Below, in pieces: positions 22,419-32,117 of a stretch of 64,000 nt of DNA; position 1 is the first letter of the stretch; each line of letters starts with the position of its first letter. The notes beneath the pieces were generated by a model. That model saw nothing but the letters and a program-made list of their open reading frames with translations. It searched no databases and had not been told where the DNA came from. A program made the position numbers and the translations under genes. This DNA comes from Helianthus annuus (lineage: Eukaryota; Streptophyta; Magnoliopsida; Asterales; Asteraceae): positions 145,530,709 to 145,594,708 of the forward strand of contig NC_035439.2 of the NCBI RefSeq assembly GCF_002127325.2, in the 5' to 3' direction.

Positions 22419-24095
22419 GGCTACTTGGTATGGTTGAGACTCATCCTTGGAGGATGACCCGCCAAGTAAGTGTCACGTCATAGTCCTTGAAGGATGCCCC
22501 TCCAAAGATGAAACCAATGAAATGGAGGATGAGCCTACCCCACCAACATAATTTGTTTTTAATATCATCTAATTTTTAACATTTATTAAATAAGATATAA
22601 AAATAAAATCATTAATAATTAATAATATTAAAAAACCAAACATTACATAATATTAAAAACCAAACATTACATAAGTTAAAAAAACACATAAACTAAAAAA
22701 ATAAAAATCCTAAGAACTACCCCACTTTTTCATGATCTTTTCTTGCATTTTTTAAACTGCTCGCTTTTCTTCAGGATAATTGTCTATATCGGTAATCATT
22801 ATCTCCCATTCTTTTAGTTCGTTCTTTTCTTGCTTCAACCGAACCCGTTCTTCCACCTTGCGTTCTTCGGGATAATTGTCTATATCGGTTTTTTGTTGTT
22901 TAGCCATCGCAACCTCATTTGGAACCGGCGCCAACTTGTTATTGGTTCGTAAAACTTCCCAAGCCCGTACGTGTGGGAAAATGGATTTATGCGTAGTTTC
23001 GTATTTAACCATCGCTGCTTTGAAAACATTTTCGTCGCTCATCCCACTACGATGATTACTTGTATATAAATTATTATATATCGATAAAAACCTGTTCACG
23101 ATCGGTTGCATCTTTCGTCACTTTGAAGAGATCGAGTCGACATCGTGGTAATGGCCTTGTTCCATGATGGCAAGAAACTTTGCTAATGTCGCTTTCCAAA
23201 ACCCATTGTTTGTTTGGTTGGTACCTATATTTTTTTAGAATGTAACAAAAGTATATATTAAAAATTTAAAATTTCTATATTTTTAGTGTAAAATATATAT
23301 AATTTTACATACCGAGAATGGGGTGTTTGGATGTGCTAATCCACGCCTTCGCTAAAGCCTCCTCCTCGATCCTCGTCCACGTTTTTGCCTTCGCTTTCGA
23401 AGTTTGATCTTTGTCAACCGCCATATGCTTTCCTTTTTTTACGTTTCGATGATTGCGGTTGCGTCTCCGGAACAATTTCAATGTCGTCTTCAACGGGTTG
23501 GGGTTGTTGAGAAGATGCAACGGGTTGTGGTTGTTGAGATTGAAGTTGCGTGTTGAACGGATTTCGCATCAACATTTGTTGTAACGATTACACTTGTTGC
23601 ATTTGCGAGAAAGCGTTCGGTGATTGTTGAAAACCCACAAAAGCGTTGCGAGAAAATTGAGAGGATGACCAACTCGGTTCCATTGAAGGATAGTAGTCGG
23701 GCACCGTAAAAACGTTTTGCTTTGGGTTTGGGTTGTTCAGGTTGTTTGGATCCATGATAAAAGTAGAAGCATGTTTATAAAAAGTAGAAGAGTTTTAAAA
23801 AAAGTTGAAGAAGAGTTAAGAAAGAGATGGGATTAAAGTGGGTAAAAAATGGGGTGTTTGGGTTGTATTTATAAAAAAGTTAATGAATTTTGGAGTTTTT
23901 AAACTTTCTCCATTGATGTTTGAAAAGGGAATTTGAATTATTATTATTATTATTATTTTACAATGGTCCATGCCCCAAATGGATACATTTTTTGTCTTAT
24001 GCGAGCGTCCCCAACGTCCTAGACGATTGAGACGACCGGGGGGATTGGTGTGCAGGGCGGCGACGGGGCGGAGACGGTCCCCATACCGCCTGGCC
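22419..24095 (-). mobile_element. PIF/Harbinger element carrying an ORF1-type gene
   Basis: Termini GGCTACTTGGTATGG (22419) and, in complement, GGCCAGGCGGTATGGGG (24095) are imperfect inverted repeats flanked by TTA (22416-22418, 24096-24098), the 3-bp TWA-type TSD of Harbinger. Inside is a decayed SANT-domain gene of the kind paired with Harbinger transposases. No DDE transposase frame is present, so the element is non-autonomous or internally deleted. Confidence 0.65.
22710..23755 (-). pseudogene. Harbinger SANT/Myb-like protein (ORF1 type), decayed
   Basis: Starts at the ATG at 23755-23753 (MDPNNLNNPNP) and ends near a TAG at 22712-22710. The product has a Gln/Pro-rich N-terminus, a basic KRKK stretch, a SANT domain start (KTWTRIEEEALAKAWISTS), an intron beginning at GTATGT just after HPILG, then MQPIVNRFLSIYNNL and a NAM-like C-terminal region with Glu/Lys coiled coil. 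In PIF/Harbinger elements this class of protein binds the ends and helps the transposase enter the nucleus. Breaks: a TAA near 23589, a frameshift around 23425, a TGA near 23113 and a TAA near 22752. TDIDNYPEE is duplicated. Related host genes are often misnamed 'glutathione S-transferase T3-like'. Confidence 0.75.
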
Positions 24096-24098
24096 TTA

Positions 24099-24482
24099 GA
24101 AATTTGCAAGTTTCAGAGATACCGTACATATCGTACATATATGTTTGATAATGTAAATAATTAAAACTTAACAATGTACAGTAAAAATAAAATAAAAAGT
24201 AAAACGAGAGAGAGCATGTTTAACAAAATATAAAAATTGCTTAGAGAAAATGAGTGGTACACATTAGTTCTCATGGTTTCTCAATTACCATGTGATTTTC
24301 TTAGGTTTGGTGTGTATATATTAAAATGAGTGTGTGTATAGGATTAGGTTCAAGAGTGAACAATTTCTTGATAGTGAACTGAGTAAAGTAATCTTGGCGT
24401 TAATCATTTTTTAGATTAAAGGGTAAGATTTACATTAGCCAAGTGTTTTTTTAATTAAAATCTCTTAATTATTTCATCTCTT

Positions 24483-24520
<38 letters not shown>

Positions 24521-25333
24521 TTTAATTATATCTTAATTATTTTAATTATAAGAGATTGAATGGCTTTAAATTTTGGTAGACAATCATGGATTACGAAATT
24601 AGCATTCTACATCTTCAGCTCATATGTTGAAGTTGATTAATGAATGTTGCAGAAATTTATCACTCAAGAAGAAGAAGATGATAAAGACAAAACTATTATT
24701 TTTTTTCAAATGTTTTTTTTTGGAAATATTCTGTTTATGAATTATTTCACTTCCAAATATCCGTAGCACTCATTTCTTTATCCTTATAAGATTATGTATA
24801 TACATATATGTATATTACGTTTATATATACATAAACATGTAAATTGTTTAGTTCTTGTTGCTTTTATAATTTCATACAAATCTAAATATATGTGCATACG
24901 TATTATGTTCTTTGTTATGGATATACACATATGTATATTGATTTGTATATTCACATATGCATATTACGAATTTACATACATGTGACTTGTTTCGTTTTTA
25001 TTAATTTCATAATTTTTATAGGAATCTACTCGTGTGCATGTATTATATACTGTATGTTGTTAATATACACATATGTTGCCATTTCTGAATATAATACACA
25101 TATGTATAAAAGTTTGTACACATGTGTATAAACTAACATCTGTGTAACTTGTATAAACTGATACTAGCGAGACTGTAAACATGTGTATACACTAACAATT
25201 GTGTATCTTGTATAAACGAAACTAGCGATTTTAGGGATTTTGGTTATATTGTTTAATTAATACAATTTACAAATGATGAAAACACCCTCCTGTAAATTAT
25301 TTTAAAGGGAAGTTATAAAATTATAATTACAAT
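24099..25333. other. AT-rich spacer with simple and tandem repeats
   Basis: No gene. It holds a (CT)n tract at 24485-24517 and a degenerate tandem pair of ~150 bp at about 24800-25105, recognised by CATATGTATATTACG and CATATGCATATTACG. Open frames here read only Tyr/Ile/His-rich translation of these repeats. Confidence 0.6.
24485..24517. repeat. (CT)n microsatellite
   Basis: An uninterrupted CT dinucleotide run of about 16 units. Confidence 0.95.
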
Positions 25334-26040
25334 CTTGCTGATGTGCGTTAGGTGTAATATGTTTTTAGGTATATATTTTAAGCCCTTTTTACACTTTTAG
25401 CCAAGTTTTAAATTTATAAAACACGATATTTACTAACACTAAACACACATATGGGCAAGTGCACCCATCGTGGACGTAGTATAGTGTTGGTAAGATACCG
25501 AGGTCATCCAAGGACAAAAGAGCTTTTAGTACCGGTTTATCCTCAACGTCTAATCAAATCAAAATATTAGAAAAGATTTTAAAACTATGAAAATAAAACT
25601 AACTAAATGCTGAAAAATAAAATAAAATAAAAACAGATAGACAAGATGAATCACTTGGATCCGACTCGTGTGTTAGTATAACCTTTGATTATTTTCGCAC
25701 TTTTGCACTTGTTTAAGAGATTATCTTAGTTATTGTAGTAGGCCCCTCTTTTGAAGGCGACGTTACCCTCAACCCAGTAGTTTGAGTCAGCAAGGATACA
25801 ATCCTAAAGGGTCGGATTATTGAAAGATAATTAATTAAGTTATTAATGCAAATTATGGTAGGCCCCTCTTTTGGAGGTGACGTTACCCTCGACTAAGTAG
25901 TCTGAGTCAGCAGGGATACAGTTCTAAATACCCGGGTTATAGTATTAATAGTAGTTAGCTTATGAGGTGATCAAAGAGTTTGGACCCCCGCCATCCAATA
26001 CCTTTGGGTATTGAAGGAGGTCCTACTAAATTTGACCCAG

Positions 26041-26402
26041 TGTAACAACTCTCATTAAAATTTATAATTAGAATGATAATTAGTCAATAAGGAAACCCTA
26101 ATTGAGACACCCAAGTGATTTGGCACTAACCCTGAAATTTCCGGAATAATCAGAATCAGGATCAGGACCCCTAAAACTCAGGGGGGTTAAACGCTAATTA
26201 ATATTTATCTTTAAACTTCGTTGTCTATTTGAGAAATTTCGAAAATATTGAATCACCAAAGCTAGGCTACTGAGAAGGCTAGTCTATAAGCCTAAAAGTA
26301 ACCCTTACAGACCGTAAAGCTAAGTCCATACGGACCGTAAGCTAACCAGGTCCCTTACGGACCGTAAAGGTCAAGCCATACGATCCGTATGCGAGTCGAA
26401 AT
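26041..26402 (+). repeat. Tekay 5' LTR, part 1 (U3)
   Basis: First 362 bp of the LTR, up to the copia insertion. At 26304-26389 are four copies of a palindromic motif of the form TTACGGACCGTAA (variants CATACGGACCGTAA and CATACGATCCGTATG), absent elsewhere in the element. The LTR's TATA box lies just beyond the insertion. Confidence 0.9.
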
Positions 26403-26853
26403 TGTAGATCCCAAAACGTATCCGGATCACAGTGGTTGGTTGTTTTAGTCTAAAACACCTATTGATTAAGTGTTTGAACTATGAAAAGTCAAGAAAGATC
26501 AAGAATGAAGATGAAGCTAATGGATTGATGAATACAACTAGTGTTGTATTGAATCCAAACAGAAAGATATAGCAATGAATAACCTTGGAAATCAGATCTA
26601 AGCACAATATAAATGTAAACAACACTTGATTCAACCAAGAGCCAAAAGCTTGAATAAGTTACAATGCTTGGGGTATTTATACTTGCCTCCTGACTTGCCA
26701 GCAAATTTATAAATTTGCTGGAATCTTAACTACACCAAGTCAGGATCACAACTTCTAGATAATTACAAAATAACCCCCTAAAAATTCAAAATGCATACAA
26801 ACTACTATCAAACTAATCCAGCACAAGTACCAACGATCTCATAAGCTCTAACA
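26403..26853 (-). repeat. Copia 3' LTR
   Basis: 451 bp. TATAAATA lies at 26681-26674 (minus). Seventeen bases upstream of it is a perfect 24-nt palindrome (26698-26721) built from the half-site CCAGCAAATTTA. Confidence 0.95.
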
Positions 26854-26867
26854 ATATCCCCCCTAGA
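26854..26867 (-). other. Polypurine tract of the copia element
   Basis: On the minus strand TCTAGGGGGGATAT abuts the 3' LTR, the usual place for plus-strand priming. A near-identical AGGGGGGATATT lies at 31958-31947, after pol. Confidence 0.8.
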
Positions 26868-26886
26868 TTGTTGCGTGCTTGTCTTC

Positions 26887-29628
26887 TCATTCTTCCGTAG
26901 TAACCGCTGGATCTTCCGTAGCTTGCTTTTCAGGCTCGGTTGGATTTTCTTCAAGAACTATCGTTTCTGGCGGTGCAACAGTCTCCGTTGGTGCTTCCGG
27001 AGTTTCCTGATTAATGTTAGCTTCACTTGATGGTTGATCCTCCTTAGCGGCCTCATATGTGGATGAGGCCAGAGGTGTTGGTGTGGCTTGAGAGGTGGTG
27101 GTGGTTGTATCTGCTTTTGAAGAAGAGCTTCCTTCCATTGTTTTCTCGTGTTTCTTTTTCTTCCGTGCTTCTCTCTTTTTCTGTTCTTTCTCTTTTCGTT
27201 TCTCCATTTTGTCTATCACATCAAGCATATCTCTCTTCAATCTCCAGGCACGCTCCACTGCTCGTTGAAACAACGCTGCCTCTTCAAGATTGGCATTGCC
27301 TGCTCCAACGTTAATACGGCTTGCATTCAGCATGGTGAGATCTGAGAGCCCGAACTTAAACACGTCCATAGGATCCAGAATTCGAATATCAACATTATCG
27401 TTTGACCTGATCACAGCTTCACCGGTTTTGCTATCGTAAAACCATTTCTTGAAATCCTTGAGGGCTACAGGGATTTCTTCTGGAAGCTTGACTCTAGTGA
27501 CAACTTTAGCAGGGTTGACCACCCACGTCACTTTTCCTTTGCCAGTTACTGGATCGAAAGTAGTTTTTGATACTCGGCGTCTTGGGCGCTGCGGGGCATG
27601 ATTCGGGAAGTCTCTGTTACATTCTTTTGCAATTATCCGTTCAAAATCCCTTCCAATGCCTCTGTCTTCATGGTTTAGCAGATCTAGACGCCCAAGCTCT
27701 CGCAGATCCCACCTTGGGAGAGTGAAGAGATCAAATCCTGTTTCAAAATACTGAATCACTCCACCACGTCTTTTCACTACAAACATGCCTCTGAGATTGT
27801 CATACATCCAACTGATGATCTTCTCAGTTGCCTCAGATTTTTCGACTCTTATCACTTGATGAAGATCAGGAAGCTTTTCTCGTTCCTTTTTAAACCATTC
27901 GGGGTGCTCGGGAGCAAATGTTTTGCCGTTTTGTTGCTCGTACAGGACTTCATCCTCGAGCCCCCATTCAATAAAGGTCGGTGGCATGACTTCCCGATCC
28001 ACCTCCTCTTCTTCACTTTCATTCCCTTCTGATACTTTGTCAACAGATTCTAATCTCCTTTTCTTTACTTCAGCCTCCTTTTCTTTGCGAGCTGTTTCTT
28101 CCTGAATGAAAGCATCAAAGTCGAAAATTTCATCGAATGTAAACATCGGCTCAATTTTCGTCTTTTCACATATCCCGTGCATCATCCTGTAGAGTTTCTC
28201 CAAGCCAGCTTGCTGAAATCTGATAAATTTGGCTTGCTTGGCCATGTATGCCGTCATATCCTTGTTCTTCTTCCTCTGATCTTTGAGTTTTTCTCTCAGG
28301 ATGTTTGTATCATTAACTTGATTCTTTAATAAACAAATTTCTTTCGCCACAGAAGGCCCGGTGTCTTTGATCAATCGGTCATACAAGTCTTGAAAGGGAC
28401 GGAGCCTTTGTGGAACAACAGGTGGCTTTGAGATTCTTGTGGGTTTTACTGGAGATACTTTTGATGGGCCTTGACCTGCTTGTGCCTCATATGGATCAAT
28501 AAGAATTTCGTCAACGAAATCATTGAGAGTTTGAGTTTCTTCAGGAACTATTTCGGGCATCTCAGAAGAAGATATTTCTTTACGCTTCAGACTTTTCTCT
28601 CTTTTCTCTTTCTCCTGCATTGCATGAATGGCTTTTAGATCTTGAATGTGTTGACGATGCTCTTCAGTATCTGCTGCCCTGATTGCTGAACTCATGAGAC
28701 GTTCAGAACCTCCCGTTGTCTTTTTCTTCTTTGGGGGTTCTCCTTCAGCAGGTTGTTTGTCTTTTCTTTTCCCTTTGCTTCGATCTTCTCTGGCAGCTGC
28801 TTCGGCCTGAGCCTGTGCAGCTTTCTGCTGTTTAGCTTTGACACCCTCTTTGTATTTCTGATATGCTACCTTAACGATAGGTAGTCTTTCAGCTCTATAC
28901 ATCCAATCGTGCAGCAAAACCCATTCGTTGGTTTTGATTTCTGTATACTGTCTGCTTGTAGGCACGTGAAACTTGTAGGTGTTTCCGTCATTTGGGAGGT
29001 CCTTGTGTTGATCATTAATGAGCATTTGAATAAATCTCGGGTACATCGCCCAAGTTGCTCCATTTGCATTCTCTCGCATATAATTGAATATGAGGCCCGA
29101 GAGATTGAATTTCTGATTGATACACAAGCTCAGCATGGCTGCAGACCATTCTAGATTCAGCCCGTCAAATCCGCCTTTTCGATGAGCTAGGCTCATCGAG
29201 ATCACGTGAACAATAAACCTCCAATCCCGGGTGAGACCACCCCTCTTGATTTCTTTCTTGTTTCTGAAATCCCCGACGTATCCCATTCCTCTAAAACCGT
29301 CAAGAATGTCATCTTGACTAAGACTTTGAGGATCTTCACTGCTGTCTTTAAACTTCAGAACTTGACGAATCCTTTCCTCTGTCACTTCCACTCGTTTGTT
29401 ACGGACGGTTGAAGAGATTCCCGGTTTGTTGTTGATAGACTCCAGCTTCACGTTTTGCCAGAAATCTTGAATATGTATTGGATAAACAGGAACGGATGTC
29501 TCCACCGCGTAACCGATTCTGCTGTCACGAACCCATCTGGTGACATCTTCGAAGTCAGTAGGCACTTCATCGAGATTGATGCTCTGATTATGTTTGAGTG
29601 TTTTATCCCATTCTAGAACTTTCACCAT
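26887..29628 (-). CDS. Accessory protein downstream of pol, function unknown
   Basis: Intact frame of 913 residues from the ATG at 29628 (MVKVLEWDKTLKH); it is open for 28 more codons upstream, but TTTTCTGTGCAG directly before this ATG looks like a splice acceptor, suggesting a spliced mRNA. Counting from this ATG: residues ~20-250 form a conserved-looking globular part (VPVYPIHIQDFWQNV, VTEERIRQVLKF, LTRDWRFIVHVISMSL); ~260-305 is Lys/Ala/Glu-rich with a nuclear-localisation-like KGKRKDKQ...PPKKKK; ~315-350 and ~420-485 are coiled coil; a second folded part spans ~570-800; then KEKEQKKREARKKKKHEK and an acidic Thr/Pro-rich tail. There is no signal peptide after this start and no clear membrane segment, so an envelope role is not supported by sequence. 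ORFs in this position are called env-like in Sireviruses; similar proteins seem common after copia pol genes in Asteraceae (recall). Confidence 0.8.
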   Translation of the reverse strand: MVKVLEWDKTLKHNQSINLDEVPTDFEDVTRWVRDSRIGYAVETSVPVYPIHIQDFWQNVKLESINNKPGISSTVRNKRVEVTEERIRQVLKFKDSSEDPQSLSQDDILDGFRGMGYVGDFRNKKEIKRGGLTRDWRFIVHVISMSLAHRKGGFDGLNLEWSAAMLSLCINQKFNLSGLIFNYMRENANGATWAMYPRFIQMLINDQHKDLPNDGNTYKFHVPTSRQYTEIKTNEWVLLHDWMYRAERLPIVKVAYQKYKEGVKAKQQKAAQAQAEAAAREDRSKGKRKDKQPAEGEPPKKKKTTGGSERLMSSAIRAADTEEHRQHIQDLKAIHAMQEKEKREKSLKRKEISSSEMPEIVPEETQTLNDFVDEILIDPYEAQAGQGPSKVSPVKPTRISKPPVVPQRLRPFQDLYDRLIKDTGPSVAKEICLLKNQVNDTNILREKLKDQRKKNKDMTAYMAKQAKFIRFQQAGLEKLYRMMHGICEKTKIEPMFTFDEIFDFDAFIQEETARKEKEAEVKKRRLESVDKVSEGNESEEEEVDREVMPPTFIEWGLEDEVLYEQQNGKTFAPEHPEWFKKEREKLPDLHQVIRVEKSEATEKIISWMYDNLRGMFVVKRRGGVIQYFETGFDLFTLPRWDLRELGRLDLLNHEDRGIGRDFERIIAKECNRDFPNHAPQRPRRRVSKTTFDPVTGKGKVTWVVNPAKVVTRVKLPEEIPVALKDFKKWFYDSKTGEAVIRSNDNVDIRILDPMDVFKFGLSDLTMLNASRINVGAGNANLEEAALFQRAVERAWRLKRDMLDVIDKMEKRKEKEQKKREARKKKKHEKTMEGSSSSKADTTTTTSQATPTPLASSTYEAAKEDQPSSEANINQETPEAPTETVAPPETIVLEENPTEPEKQATEDPAVTTEE

Positions 29629-29712
29629 GCTGCACAGAAAACGAGGCAAGTTAGAATGCATAATTACCAGATAAACGATGCACAGAATGGAATTTACACA
29701 GGATATATACAA

Positions 29713-32117
29713 TTATAATATTTAACAAATAAAATAAAATAAAATAAAATAGAATAATAAATAAAAAATTTTGAATATATCACAAATTCGCTGCCAGATC
29801 AGATAGTATCATCGCTGATGATGACCATTGACACTGATTACCGAATAATCATTTTTAAATTCGCTAGCGAATATAGCGAAGACATGGTCCTAATTCGGAG
29901 CTGACTTGCCAGTGAAGATCACAGTCTATATCGCTACCCGAGCGATTTAATCGTGTGGCCGCTTGCTTGAACTCGCGTTCAAGACGTGTTGCCGAGATCA
30001 TGCATTTGATCAGTCAGCGATGAACGAGCATCGCTGACTTAGCCAACCAAACCAATCCCGATAATCCTTAATAAATTCGCTATGTTCGCTGATCATCAGA
30101 CATGATTTTTAGGGTATCTTCGCTGGCGAATATAGCGAAGACAACATTTCTTTTCCGGTAATGTTCTATCAGCGAAGATAGCGATCTAGATCGCTATCCG
30201 AGCGAATTAAATCGTTCGCTAATTGCTCGAACTCGCGTTCGAGACTTTTGGTCTCCCCTACCTATTTTCGCTGACTTCGCTGGCACCATATTAATTTCGC
30301 TGCATTCAAATTTTCCTTATAAAACCCTTTTTAAAACCCTTAACCTGTTCATATTCAATCGATTCCCTTTATAACCTGTTAGTCTAGACTTTACACAATC
30401 GAAGGGTGTCGGAATGATCACTGATGTGAACATTCATGACATCAAACATGATAATAGATCTTTTACCATCCCAAAACCCATTCAAGAACATATAAAAACC
30501 CCAATTGAACTTCATGAACATTATGGCTGTACCAGCAATTAAATAGATAACCATTAATCTGATGAATGATATACTATACAGAAAGAGGATTATACCTTGA
30601 AATCTTGAATGAAAATGAACAATGTGTTGATGATAATGACAGGTTGGAGATTGAAGAAATGAAGAAAATGGTTCACCGGCGATGAAAGGATTTCAAAGTA
30701 AGAATTTTGAATTTTAACAGTTGGTAAAAAAAATTATATATGTACGGTTTGAAAACAACCAGCGAACTTGTAAGTTCGCTGGTATCTTTAATTCGCCGCC
30801 TTTGTTGCCTTTTCAAGCAGATTTTGATTTCGCGTGTTGATTTCAAACTTTCTCGAAAAACGTGCCCATTTTTTGTTTAAAAACATGTTTATTTCTGAAT
30901 ATTCACAGTAAAGTTAAAATTTGGGCCATTTTGACTCCGAACTTCAATTTTCTTGCATATCGAGGATTCATTTAACTCAGAATTTCTTGAAATGTCTGGC
31001 ACTTACCGAACTTACCTGCAGAGAATCATACTGCCAACACTCGCCAAATTCTTTAAACATTATCATTATATTACTAACCAGGGCACAAGAAAAACTGTCA
31101 GTATGTTTGTCCGCTTAAATCCATGCATCCTTCTTTCAACATACCTTCGGAGAGCGTGTTTTATCATGTTTTGGGTAATATTGACAAGTCTTCGATGGCC
31201 CCCACACAAGCTATTGAAAATAGAATCATTACGCCCTCGTGAGTCCCACATCAGAACATACCCCCGCGATCAAGGTATGCACAAAGATTCCTCATAACGG
31301 GTGAGTATATTGGATTCATTCTCTTCAACGATAGAACGAAGATCAGGTCTGTACTTTCGTACAACAGAGATTCCAGGAACTATCGAGGGTTAAGATAGAT
31401 GGTTCGGCTAACAGGTCAGTACTACCGTACAGCAGAGTTGCCTACTGATCTATCAGAGAATTTGGCCAAAGATGGCACTTATTATGGATTTTGGCCAATA
31501 ATGGCGCTTATTATGCAGGGTTTGGCCTTTTTTTTTTTAATGAGGCACTTATTAATAAGAGAATATCATAGCGTCTAGGTCAGTACCACCGTACAGCAGA
31601 AGAGCAACTATGATATCCTCCGAACGAAACACCAATATAAAGACCCGAAATCTCAGACTTTGGCAATCTGTCAACGCAAGATTCAAGACCATTAAGCCAT
31701 ATGCCGCAACGTGTTACCCACTGAGGTGCGTAATGCCTGAGAGAAGCCAGAATTCTTGTGTAGACATTATGTTTGGCTCCCTAACAGCAGTTTACTCGTC
31801 GGTGTTGCTGAATCTACCGACACGTCGTTGCTTGGTACCCTGATTTTATATTATATTCTGTTCAAAGAAATGACAAAGTGTTAGCAATTTTCTATCACTT
31901 CCTCTAACAGGAGTCTGACATAAGCATCTGTTTCAAGGATTTTCTGAATATCCCCCCTAAAATTTTTATTTTCGTGAGTCCATTTGCCCGAAAATAAAAT
32001 TTTAACCAGAAAATCTTTTTGGTGGGCGACATCTTTCAATACTCGTTTTATTTTCAACACGCAAAAACTTTATTATATTACTTTTAATTAAAAGGTTTTT
32101 TTTTATCAACACAAGAT
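29713..32117 (-). other. Post-pol spacer with CAGCGAA motif array
   Basis: No gene. From 29785 to 30310 the sequence is dense in TTCGCTG/CAGCGAA heptamers in both orientations. A perfect 12-bp inverted repeat (ACCAGCGAACTT, 2-bp loop) lies at 30758-30783. Three copies of a motif like TCAGTACTACCGTACAGCAG occur near 31348, 31413 and 31580. A polypurine-tract-like site lies at 31947-31960. Confidence 0.7.

Noticed and set aside
24794..25131. Tyr/Ile-rich frames near 25 kb
   Set aside because: They read through a degenerate AT-rich tandem repeat with no codon signal.
26887..29712. Calling the copia accessory ORF an envelope protein
   Set aside because: No signal peptide from the likely start and no membrane anchor; position alone is not enough.
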